The translations under genes and the position numbers were made by a program. Positions 1-4,536 of a DNA stretch of 5,016 nt are shown here, in pieces. Under the pieces are notes generated by a model. It had not been told where the DNA came from. It made no database searches and saw nothing but the letters and a program-made list of their open reading frames with translations. Source of the DNA: Bacillota bacterium (GTDB taxonomy: Bacteria; Bacillota; Clostridia; Lachnospirales; Anaerotignaceae); assembly GCA_023413275.1 (NCBI GenBank), contig JAEZPX010000071.1:1-5016 (forward strand), in the 5' to 3' direction. Numbering within the stretch: the stretch's first letter is position 1; each line of letters starts with the position of its first letter.

Positions 1-55
1 TGAGTCCTAGCGCCATAACTGTTGCCAATGCAGCAGCTATCCCTCTTTTCAACAT
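1..55 (-). CDS. N terminus of exported protein, cut by window edge
   Basis: Only the first 18 codons are in the window, reading MLKRGIAAALATVMALGL. Two basic residues (K3, R4) followed by an uninterrupted small/hydrophobic stretch is the pattern of a Sec signal peptide or a lipoprotein signal; a lipobox cysteine, if any, would lie just beyond the edge. The ATG at 53-55 is preceded at 6 nt by AGGAGGG, so the start is well supported. The gene is divergent from a GntR/FCD regulator. Regulators of that class often sit beside the uptake or catabolic genes they control, so a solute-binding protein of a TRAP, tricarboxylate or ABC system is a reasonable guess, but nothing visible proves it. It has its own promoter and an unusual leader. 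Confidence 0.75.
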   Translation of the reverse strand, partial: MLKRGIAAALATVMALGL

Positions 56-61
56 AGATTT

Positions 62-68
62 CCCTCCT
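62..68 (-). promoter_or_regulatory. Ribosome binding site of the leftward exported protein
   Basis: The minus strand reads AGGAGGG, 6 nt before the ATG at 55. It is a near-perfect Shine-Dalgarno sequence and fixes the start of the gene. Confidence 0.85.
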
Positions 69-98
69 AAATATTGAACAGTTTCCGGTTTTCTCTCC

Positions 99-125
99 CC
101 AAAAACAAAAAAAAAGCGTTTTTGG
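99..125 (-). repeat. 8-bp inverted repeat in the leader of the leftward gene
   Basis: CCAAAAAC at 99-106 and GTTTTTGG at 118-125 are exact reverse complements with an 11-nt A-rich spacer (a U-rich loop in the leftward RNA). The hairpin is AT-rich and weak. It lies directly after arm C of the leader switch and about 30 nt before the ribosome binding site. The U9 run is inside the loop rather than after the stem, so it is not a standard terminator. Confidence 0.45.
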
Positions 126-220
126 AATCATCTTTTGTTGTTCTTACTATGTAGTCCCGGCCGAGGATACAAGATGATTACTTCACAAAAAAACTTCTTT
201 TCAAAACAATTAATCATCTT
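126..220 (-). promoter_or_regulatory. Structured 5' leader with alternative hairpins
   Basis: In the leftward RNA three arms follow each other. Arm A (220-211) is AAGATGATTA, arm B (180-171) is TAATCATCTT, and arm C (134-126) is AAGATGATT. A and B pair over 10 bp without a mismatch; B and C pair over 9 bp plus two more after a small bulge. The two pairings exclude each other. Between B and C, 170-151 can form a GC-rich hairpin (GTATCCT with GGACTAC, one bulged C, one G-U). The predicted transcript start at about 219 falls on the first bases of arm A, so the A:B stem would be 5'-terminal. This could be an attenuator, an mRNA-stabilising 5' stem or an undescribed riboswitch. I recognise no known riboswitch consensus. 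Confidence 0.45.
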
Positions 221-225
221 TTTCT

Positions 226-254
226 ATTATAAATATTCATTTTTTTGTAGTCAA
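226..254 (-). promoter_or_regulatory. Sigma-A promoter of the leftward exported protein
   Basis: The minus strand reads TTGACT (254-249), a 17-bp spacer, then TATAAT (231-226): 5 of 6 and 6 of 6 consensus bases with optimal spacing. Transcription should start near 219, leaving a leader of about 164 nt before the ATG at 55. The -35 box lies inside TTGTAGTCAA (245-254, plus strand), which shares TGTAGTC with 150-156 and resembles TGTAGAC at 393-399; these may be repressor contacts. Confidence 0.75.
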
Positions 255-391
255 TCCGTAATAAAGACGAATAAAAGTCTCTAAAAGGGTACTTTCAAAT
301 CGTATTTTCATGATATTTTACTGAAATTTTAATCTTTAAACCATATTTATACTCTAATCTAATATTATTGCACAAAAATCAAGGTCTTATT

Positions 392-414
392 TTGTAGACA
401 CACAATTTTATAAT
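392..414 (+). promoter_or_regulatory. Candidate operator palindrome beside a TATAAT box
   Basis: TTGT-N6-ACAA occupies 392-405 and is followed after 3 nt by a perfect TATAAT at 409-414. The shorter core TGT-AG-ACA (393-400) is also palindromic and resembles the TGT/ACA-type sites bound by many FCD-class GntR regulators. If the TATAAT is used, the palindrome would fill the -35/-10 spacer, a classic repressor position. The matching -35 (CTTATT, 386-391) is poor. The assignment to the adjacent regulator is inference. Confidence 0.35.
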
Positions 415-516
415 AGCTAATAAATGTCGTATTTATTAAAATAAATGTTTCATTTTTTGGATTTTTTTGGTTTTTTGAAGTAAACCCTTATTTTTTCGTG
501 TTTTCGGGATAAAAAG

Positions 517-545
517 TAGATTTTTTTTAGTTTCTGATGTATAAT
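517..545 (+). promoter_or_regulatory. Probable promoter of the GntR-family regulator
   Basis: TAGATT (517-522) and a perfect TATAAT (540-545) are separated by 17 bp, and TG directly precedes the -10 box. The -35 matches only 3 of 6 consensus bases. A start near 552 gives a leader of about 57 nt before the GTG at 609. Confidence 0.5.
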
Positions 546-591
546 CTTTTATGGGGAAAAGATGAAAAAGAAGCAACATAATCATGAACGT

Positions 592-601
592 GAGGATGGG
601 G
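592..601 (+). promoter_or_regulatory. Ribosome binding site of the GntR-family regulator
   Basis: The G-rich stretch GAGGATGGGG lies 7 nt before the GTG at 609 (counting from GGGG). It supports the GTG start: there is an in-frame TGA at 591-593 and no other standard start codon in between. Confidence 0.55.
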
Positions 602-608
602 AACAATT

Positions 609-1322
609 GTGGAGGAGAAGAAAGCACAAACATTAGAAAGCAAAAAAAGTACATTGGCAAATCAAATTTACCAAGACCTAAAAAACAGCATCACAAAAAA
701 AGGTTACTCGCCTGGGGAAAAATTGAATATTAAAGAATTGGCAAGAAGGTATAATGTGAGTGATACACCTGTAAAGCAGGCACTGCAGCGTTTAGCCGAT
801 GAAAAAATGGTAATCAACATACCCAATAAAGGCATGAGCGTGCGCGCGCTCACCCCTCATGAGCTAAACGACATCTTTGATATGCGTTTAATGATGGATA
901 CCTTTTTTACCAAGGATATTATTTCAACCTTGAACTATAATGACGCTTTGCGTCAGCAGTTGGTTGATAGCCTTGAAGAACAAAAAAGATTTGTACAGGC
1001 CAGTGAATCCTCCCTTCATCCAGAGAGATATTTTTCTATGGATATGGAATTTCACACCCTATATCTTACTGCGTCAGGAAATCAAAAGGCAGTTGATGTT
1101 TTTATCAATTTACAACCCTTTACTTACGCAACGGGTACATATCTAAATCAGCCCCATTATCGGGATTGCGAATGCGTAGCTGAGCATGAGGAAATTTTGA
1201 AAGCGGCCTTTGCCGGAGATTTGGATGAGTTAAACTGTGCAGTGAAAACCCATATTGAGAATTCCAGACGTGCTCTGCAGTTAATTTTCAAGGTAAATCA
1301 AATGGTTTTAGCCAATGAATAA
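609..1322 (+). CDS. GntR-family transcriptional regulator, FCD subclass
   Basis: The 237-aa product has the length and two-part plan of FadR-subfamily regulators. A winged helix-turn-helix spans about residues 16-80 (ANQIYQDL, SPGEKLNIKELARRYNVSDT, GMSVR wing). An all-helical FCD ligand domain spans about 84-225. The FCD metal-binding set appears complete: D145 and H149 in the DMEFH stretch, H193 in EHEEIL and H215. The family binds small carboxylates or sugar acids, and dimers act mostly as repressors. The GTG start is the first possible one after an in-frame stop. One oddity is the recognition helix: it reads SDTPVKQALQRL, where most relatives have SRTPVREAL, so D52 and K56 replace two usual arginines and DNA specificity may differ. 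The gene is divergent from an exported protein, its likely target, and converges on thiE across a shared terminator. Confidence 0.92.
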   Translation: MEEKKAQTLESKKSTLANQIYQDLKNSITKKGYSPGEKLNIKELARRYNVSDTPVKQALQRLADEKMVINIPNKGMSVRALTPHELNDIFDMRLMMDTFFTKDIISTLNYNDALRQQLVDSLEEQKRFVQASESSLHPERYFSMDMEFHTLYLTASGNQKAVDVFINLQPFTYATGTYLNQPHYRDCECVAEHEEILKAAFAGDLDELNCAVKTHIENSRRALQLIFKVNQMVLANE

Positions 1323-1357
1323 AAAATTGTAGTAAAGCTACTGCTAGTAAAAAAACA

Positions 1358-1396
1358 AAAGGTCGTACAATAAGAGGTCTCTTATGTACGGCCTTT
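1358..1396. terminator. Bidirectional terminator between regulator and thiE
   Basis: AAAGGTCGTAC pairs with GTACGGCCTTT (one G-U), and inside it, after one bulged A, ATAAGA pairs with TCTTAT around a GGTC loop. On the minus strand the stem is followed by TTTTGTTTTTTT, an excellent U tract for ending thiM-thiE transcripts. Rightward the tract is weaker (TTTCTTCC), which may still stop the regulator transcript. It is the only strong hairpin in this convergent spacer. Confidence 0.85.
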
Positions 1397-1468
1397 CTTC
1401 CTTATATATATGTTAATTTAATAACATAACATCAACCAACCAAAGGTATAACTTCTTTGGATATGCCG

Positions 1469-1484
1469 AACAAACTTGTTTGTT
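1469..1484. repeat. 7-bp inverted repeat overlapping the thiE stop codon
   Basis: AACAAAC and GTTTGTT flank a TT centre, and the right arm covers the first bases of the thiE TAA. It lacks a U tract. A 6-bp repeat CCAAAG/CTTTGG at 1440-1460 lies next to it. Both could be 3'-end structures that slow mRNA decay, or chance in AT-rich DNA. Confidence 0.35.
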
Positions 1485-2124
1485 ACGATTGTACAACATT
1501 CTTCAAATTTTGTTTCATTTCTTCTGTAGCCTTTTGAATATCCTCAGCGGCAAATATTGCTGAAACTACAGCAACGCCGTCGATACCAGTCCCCTCGAGC
1601 TCCATCACATTATGATTGCTGATTCCGCCAATAGCAACAACAGGAATCTCCACCGCCTCACAAATCACCTTTAGTTCCTCAAAGGTTACATCTGCAGCAT
1701 CCAATTTTGTTGAGGTTTGAAACATGGCACCGACGCCCAAATAGTCAGCACCTCTGTCTTGGGCAAGCAGGGCTTCCTCAACAGTTCGGGTAGAAACACC
1801 AATGATCTTATCCTTACCCAGCTTTTGACGAACACTACCTGTCTCCATGTCGCTTTGTCCTACATGAACACCATCAGCATCTACGGCTAAAGCCACTTCA
1901 ATATTATCATTAATTACAAAAGGAACGTTGTATTTTTTACAAACTTCCTTTACTTCCCTAGCCTGCTCCAGAAACTCCTCAAAAGAAGCATCCTTTTCCC
2001 GCAGCTGCACAAAGGTTGCTCCTCCCAGCAATGCTTTCTCCACATCGTCAGCAAGCCTTCTTTCATGTAACCATGCACGGTCCGTTACTGCATACAATAA
2101 TAAACTCTTACTATCTAGTTTCAA
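1483..2124 (-). CDS. thiE: Thiamine phosphate synthase
   Basis: ThiE joins HMP pyrophosphate and hydroxyethylthiazole phosphate into thiamine monophosphate in the cytosol. The 213-aa product has the length of a single-domain TIM-barrel enzyme, with motifs in family order: LYAVTDR (9-16), QLREK (40-44) for pyrophosphate, IND at 71-73 and D92 for magnesium, DGVHVGQ (84-90), GVSTRT (109-114), the FQTSTK loop (135-140), AIGGI (164-168) and VAVVSAI (184-190). The start is TTG: TGA AAA TTG leaves no earlier in-frame start, and GAGGAGGG lies 8 nt upstream inside thiM. The gene overlaps the last 14 bases of thiM, so translational coupling is likely. It lies under the TPP riboswitch upstream of thiM. 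HMP-PP must come from a ThiD encoded elsewhere. Confidence 0.97.
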   Translation of the reverse strand: MKLDSKSLLLYAVTDRAWLHERRLADDVEKALLGGATFVQLREKDASFEEFLEQAREVKEVCKKYNVPFVINDNIEVALAVDADGVHVGQSDMETGSVRQKLGKDKIIGVSTRTVEEALLAQDRGADYLGVGAMFQTSTKLDAADVTFEELKVICEAVEIPVVAIGGISNHNVMELEGTGIDGVAVVSAIFAAEDIQKATEEMKQNLKNVVQS

Positions 2125-2938
2125 TTTTCATGCCCTCCTCTAGAATCTCATCAGTCAGATTACTCATTGCATCAATCATATAAGTACGATAGGTTGAGGT
2201 GCCATTCAATTCTGACTCATTTAATCTTCTCAATGCAATCTCACCACAAAGTCCCATTGCAGCCACCGCCGATGCTGCTGCATCCAATAAATGATCTGAA
2301 TTTGCCACACAATATGCTGCTACCACACCGCTGAGCATACAACCAGTTCCCGTTATTTTGGACATCAAAGGATTTCCATTACGTATTGCATATGCCTTTT
2401 CGCCATCCGCAACTATATCAATTGCCCCTGTCATTGCAATCACCGCCCCTGTTTTCCCACTGAGCAGTTTTGCAAACTGGATCATTTCATTCAAATTCTC
2501 CTCTGTTACACGGTCTGCAATGTCCGCATCTACACCCTTCGTTGTACCCTCTTTACCCCAAAGCGCCTTTAGCTCTGAAACATTTCCCCGTATTACTGAA
2601 AACTGCACCTCATCCAAAAGGCGAATTGCCGTATCCGTACGTAATTTCGATGCGCCGGCACCTACAGGGTCCAACACAGTAACATGTCCCAGCTCATTGG
2701 CTCTTTTTCCCGCTAAAAGCATGGATTCAATGGTACGGGCGTTTAACGTTCCTATATTGATATTCAAACCACCGCAAATACTCGTAATTTCTTCCACTTC
2801 CCCTGCATCATCAGCCATAATAGGGGAACCGCCGCAAGCCAATAAAATATTGGCTACATCATTCACTGTGACATAATTTGTGATATTGTGTACCAGAGGC
2901 ACAGTTTCTCTTACATTTTTGATTAAATTCTTCTCCAT
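2111..2938 (-). CDS. thiM: Hydroxyethylthiazole kinase
   Basis: ThiM phosphorylates 4-methyl-5-(2-hydroxyethyl)thiazole with ATP, salvaging the thiazole half of thiamine. The 275-aa product is of normal length for this ribokinase-like family. Visible signatures are NYVTVNDVAN (21-30), GGSPIMADDAGE (36-47) with M41 near the substrate, NIGTL (61-65), LDPVGAGAS (89-97), RGNVSE (117-122), AMTGAIDIVADG (168-179) and ITGTGCMLSG (195-204). In that last motif C200 matches the conserved active-site cysteine of the family. The ATG is supported by AAGGAGG 7 nt upstream. It is the first gene of a two-gene operon with thiE, read from the promoter at 3330-3358 through the TPP riboswitch. A leader of about 220 nt separates the riboswitch terminator from the start codon, which is longer than usual. 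Confidence 0.98.
   Translation of the reverse strand: MEKNLIKNVRETVPLVHNITNYVTVNDVANILLACGGSPIMADDAGEVEEITSICGGLNINIGTLNARTIESMLLAGKRANELGHVTVLDPVGAGASKLRTDTAIRLLDEVQFSVIRGNVSELKALWGKEGTTKGVDADIADRVTEENLNEMIQFAKLLSGKTGAVIAMTGAIDIVADGEKAYAIRNGNPLMSKITGTGCMLSGVVAAYCVANSDHLLDAAASAVAAMGLCGEIALRRLNESELNGTSTYRTYMIDAMSNLTDEILEEGMKIETR
2133..2140 (-). promoter_or_regulatory. Internal ribosome binding site that sets the TTG start of thiE
   Basis: The minus strand reads GAGGAGGG inside the thiM codons for EEG, 8 nt before the TTG at 2124. It decides the thiE start, because no ATG is available in that frame nearby. Confidence 0.8.
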
Positions 2939-2945
2939 TGCTTTT

Positions 2946-2952
2946 CCTCCTT
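2946..2952 (-). promoter_or_regulatory. Ribosome binding site of thiM
   Basis: AAGGAGG lies 7 nt before the ATG at 2938. Directly upstream, 2954-2971 can fold as a small AT-rich hairpin (AAAATCC with GGA-g-TTTT), which may weakly affect access to the site. Confidence 0.85.
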
Positions 2953-3172
2953 AAAACTCCATTGGATTTTCCGGCGGAACCCTTCGAAAATTGATTATGG
3001 TTTATTAATAACGGACAGCTCTTCCAACTCATTGTCTTGAAACAAAGCTATTATAAGTAGTAACAAAAGACATCGAGAATGGTAACGTTTCAAATGGAAT
3101 CCGCAAAAAACATCTTACAAGGATAGCACTCTTTAGCCATTTTTCTTTTTGCTAGCACCTTAGATGTCCGTT
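2953..3172 (-). other. Unexplained 220-nt leader between riboswitch terminator and thiM
   Basis: No gene of normal size is present. A 9-bp inverted repeat (TAACGGACA at 3009-3017, TGTCCGTTA at 3165-3173) bounds most of it. Inside are TTGT-N6-ACAA at 3032-3045, a perfect TATAAT on the minus strand (3055-3050) without a credible -35, the palindrome TGCTAGCA at 3150-3157, and a 16-codon ATG frame at 3140-3090. I recognise no second riboswitch. It may be a remnant of a small inserted element or simply a long structured leader. Confidence 0.4.
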
Positions 3173-3173
3173 A
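3009..3173. repeat. 9-bp inverted repeat pair bounding 165 bp
   Basis: TAACGGACA at 3009-3017 and TGTCCGTTA at 3165-3173 are exact reverse complements. The outer copy touches the U run of the riboswitch terminator. Similarity does not extend inward, and I see no clear target duplication, so a miniature element is possible but not shown; the repeat could also close a long-range RNA stem. Confidence 0.4.
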
Positions 3174-3201
3174 AAAAAGACACTCCCCATGGGAGTGTCT
3201 T
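3173..3201 (-). terminator. Intrinsic terminator of the TPP riboswitch
   Basis: The minus strand reads AAGACACTCCC, loop ATG, GGGAGTGTCTT, then T6: an 11-bp perfect stem with a U run, directly downstream of the aptamer. It is the expression platform of the riboswitch. When TPP is bound, transcription should stop here, before thiM. Its 5' arm also contains CTCCCAT, the exact complement of ATGGGAG at the 5' edge of the aptamer. Confidence 0.93.
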
Positions 3202-3214
3202 CATAAACGAAGTA

Positions 3215-3296
3215 TGTCCCTACGTTGGCATTATCCAAATCAGGTTCACGGTCGAAGTATCGGTACTTCCTCTCAGCCTGCCTACAAGCTCCCATT
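3215..3296 (-). ncRNA. TPP riboswitch (THI element)
   Basis: Read leftward, the conserved landmarks are in order: a GGGAGC 5' strand (3293-3288), a P3 stem AGCTTG/CAGGCT with loop TAGG, CTGAGAGG (pyrimidine-sensing J3/2, 3276-3269), an inserted perfect 6-bp hairpin GAAGTA-CCGA-TACTTC (3269-3254), GACC, then GAACCTGAT, TGGATAATGCC and ACGTAGGGA (3225-3217), the pyrophosphate-sensing arm. These match the THI-box consensus closely. It controls thiM-thiE by TPP-dependent termination at 3173-3201. Departures from the common form are a GACCGTGAACC segment where GACCCTTTGAACC is usual, giving a weak P2 and a short linker, and a very short P1 (ATG with CAT). Confidence 0.96.
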
Positions 3297-3329
3297 TTTT
3301 TATAATATCGGAATTACTTCCTATTTTTT

Positions 3330-3358
3330 AGAATATCACAGGGGTCACCTGATGTCAA
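3330..3358 (-). promoter_or_regulatory. Sigma-A promoter of the thiM-thiE operon
   Basis: The minus strand reads TTGACA (3358-3353), a 17-bp spacer, then TATTCT (3335-3330): a perfect -35 and a fair -10. Transcription should begin near 3323, about 28 nt before the aptamer. The -35 box contains the TGA stop codon of the recombinase gene (3357-3355), so the recombinase reading frame ends inside the promoter. Confidence 0.85.
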
Positions 3359-4269
3359 ACGCTTTGTTTTCCTCGTCGGTTCTTTACCATTTTTTTCTGT
3401 ATTTTTTCAAAAGACTTTTCGCTTAGAATAGGCTCATGGGTATTTTTCACAACGACCCAGCTTTCCTTAGGAAGGACCATGGTTTTTTTCGATTTATAAC
3501 TAATCTTTTGTTCTCTGCCTTGCACCATATGTCCAATATAAACAGGGTTTTTCAATATTTTTCGCACCGTTCCCCCGCCCCATTTCTTACAGACTTCTCT
3601 TCCTAAATCCAGACCTCTTTTTTGCTTTTCTTGGGAAGGTGTAGGAATATTTTCAAGAGTCAACTGTTCTGCTATTTTTTTGCAGGATAACCCAGACAGA
3701 TACAGCTTAGCTATATTGCGCACCACACAGGCTTCCTCCTCCAGAATCACCAGATGATGGCGGTCGGCACCGTCCTTCTCGTAACCATAGGGTGCGTAAT
3801 TCCCCAGGAACTGCCCCATTTCCATTTTTCTACGTAATACAGATCGAATATTCTCTGAAAGCTCCTCACAATACCATTCATTTACTAAGCTATTGATTTG
3901 CCTTGCCTTTTTATTCTCTTTTTTTGAAGTGTCCACCCCATCCACTACTGTAACAAAACGGATACCCCACAAAGGAAAACGTTCATGCAAATATATTTCC
4001 GCCGTAGCAGCACTACGGGTAAATCGTGATTGGGTCTTACAGAGGATTATCTCAAATTTTTTATCCTTTGCATCCTGAATTAAATGGCAAAAAGCCGGTC
4101 TATCCTCCCGTAAGCCTGAATAATCTTCATCCTCATAAATATCATAAATTTCCCACCCGTTTTTTTGGGCATAAGCTATAAGTAGTATCCGCTGGTTTCT
4201 AATGCTTTCGCTTTCTTCCCCTGTTCCATCTTCCACAGAGAGTCGGCAATATAAGGCTGCTTTGGGCAT
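3355..4269 (-). CDS. C-terminally short large-type serine recombinase
   Basis: Serine recombinases of this type integrate and excise mobile elements through a serine-DNA intermediate. The 304-aa product has a resolvase catalytic domain at about 3-150: YCRLS with catalytic S11 and R9, then SRFTR with R82 and R85, matching the active-site arginines. A Recombinase DNA-binding domain follows (about 155-265; YAPYGYEKD, GGGTVRKILKNPVYIGHM). Relatives are usually about 500 aa and continue with a cysteine zinc ribbon and coiled coil. Here the protein stops after EKIQKKMVKNRRGKQSV, where that ribbon would start. Reading past the TGA adds only eight codons, so it is probably truncated by rearrangement and unable to integrate normally, although the catalytic core is intact. 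The ATG follows GGGGG at 7 nt. No partner excisionase or cargo is evident. Confidence 0.92.
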   Translation of the reverse strand: MPKAALYCRLSVEDGTGEESESIRNQRILLIAYAQKNGWEIYDIYEDEDYSGLREDRPAFCHLIQDAKDKKFEIILCKTQSRFTRSAATAEIYLHERFPLWGIRFVTVVDGVDTSKKENKKARQINSLVNEWYCEELSENIRSVLRRKMEMGQFLGNYAPYGYEKDGADRHHLVILEEEACVVRNIAKLYLSGLSCKKIAEQLTLENIPTPSQEKQKRGLDLGREVCKKWGGGTVRKILKNPVYIGHMVQGREQKISYKSKKTMVLPKESWVVVKNTHEPILSEKSFEKIQKKMVKNRRGKQSV

Positions 4270-4460
4270 AACTCCGCCCCCTTACTCTTTCTTACTATCA
4301 ATATATACCAAAGGGGTATTCATATATCCCAAAAATATGAGAAATGTCCTGGTTAAGGGCGGCTATAAGTGATACTGCCATTCGTACTAAATTATTAGAA
4401 TATAACTCCAATACATCCACCAAAAACAGGTAAGTCTCATTTACTTATCAATTTGAAGCT
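4270..4460. other. Gap upstream of the recombinase, no confident gene
   Basis: The spacer holds the recombinase ribosome binding site (GGGGG, 4277-4281), a small inverted repeat ATACC-N5-GGTAT at 4305-4319, and AT-rich DNA where a recombinase promoter must lie; TATATT near 4300 is the only -10-like word and lacks a good -35. On the minus strand a frame stays open from 4444 to a TGA at 4298-4300, and its last 27 codons start with ATG at 4381. No ribosome binding site precedes that ATG, so I do not call it a gene. Confidence 0.4.
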
Positions 4461-4461
4461 A

Positions 4462-4493
4462 ATAATAAAATACCCGCAGCAAAATGCTGCGGG
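4462..4493 (-). terminator. Terminator after the zinc-ribbon membrane protein gene
   Basis: CCCGCAGC (4473-4480) and GCTGCGGG (4486-4493) form an 8-bp GC-rich stem, extended by an A-T pair. In the leftward direction it is followed by TATTTTATTATT. It lies about 45 nt after the stop codon at 4537 and should isolate this gene from the recombinase. Confidence 0.88.
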
Positions 4494-4536
4494 AAGAAAT
4501 TTTCTTATAGAGAAATATTTATTCTTTTTCAACTTT

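Noticed and set aside
99..125. Intrinsic terminator in the leader of the leftward gene
   Set aside because: The stem is almost all A-T and its U run is in the loop, not after the stem, so it does not meet the usual rule; kept only as a repeat.
436..660. Minus-strand frame of 74 codons over the divergent spacer and the start of the regulator gene
   Set aside because: It is low-complexity Phe/Leu/Lys sequence made by the antisense of A/T runs, has no ribosome binding site and overlaps the real regulator start.
2358..2876. 172-codon plus-strand frame antisense to thiM
   Set aside because: It is wholly inside thiM, which has complete family motifs; the antisense translation shows no domain and no ribosome binding site.
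3032..3045. TTGT-N6-ACAA in the thi leader as a second operator of the GntR regulator
   Set aside because: It shares only the 4-bp arms with 392-405; such short arms occur often in AT-rich DNA, and thi genes are already under the riboswitch.
3214..3426. Plus-strand 70-codon frame over the riboswitch
   Set aside because: It is the antisense of the TPP aptamer, the thi promoter and the end of the recombinase gene; its length is a by-product of these.
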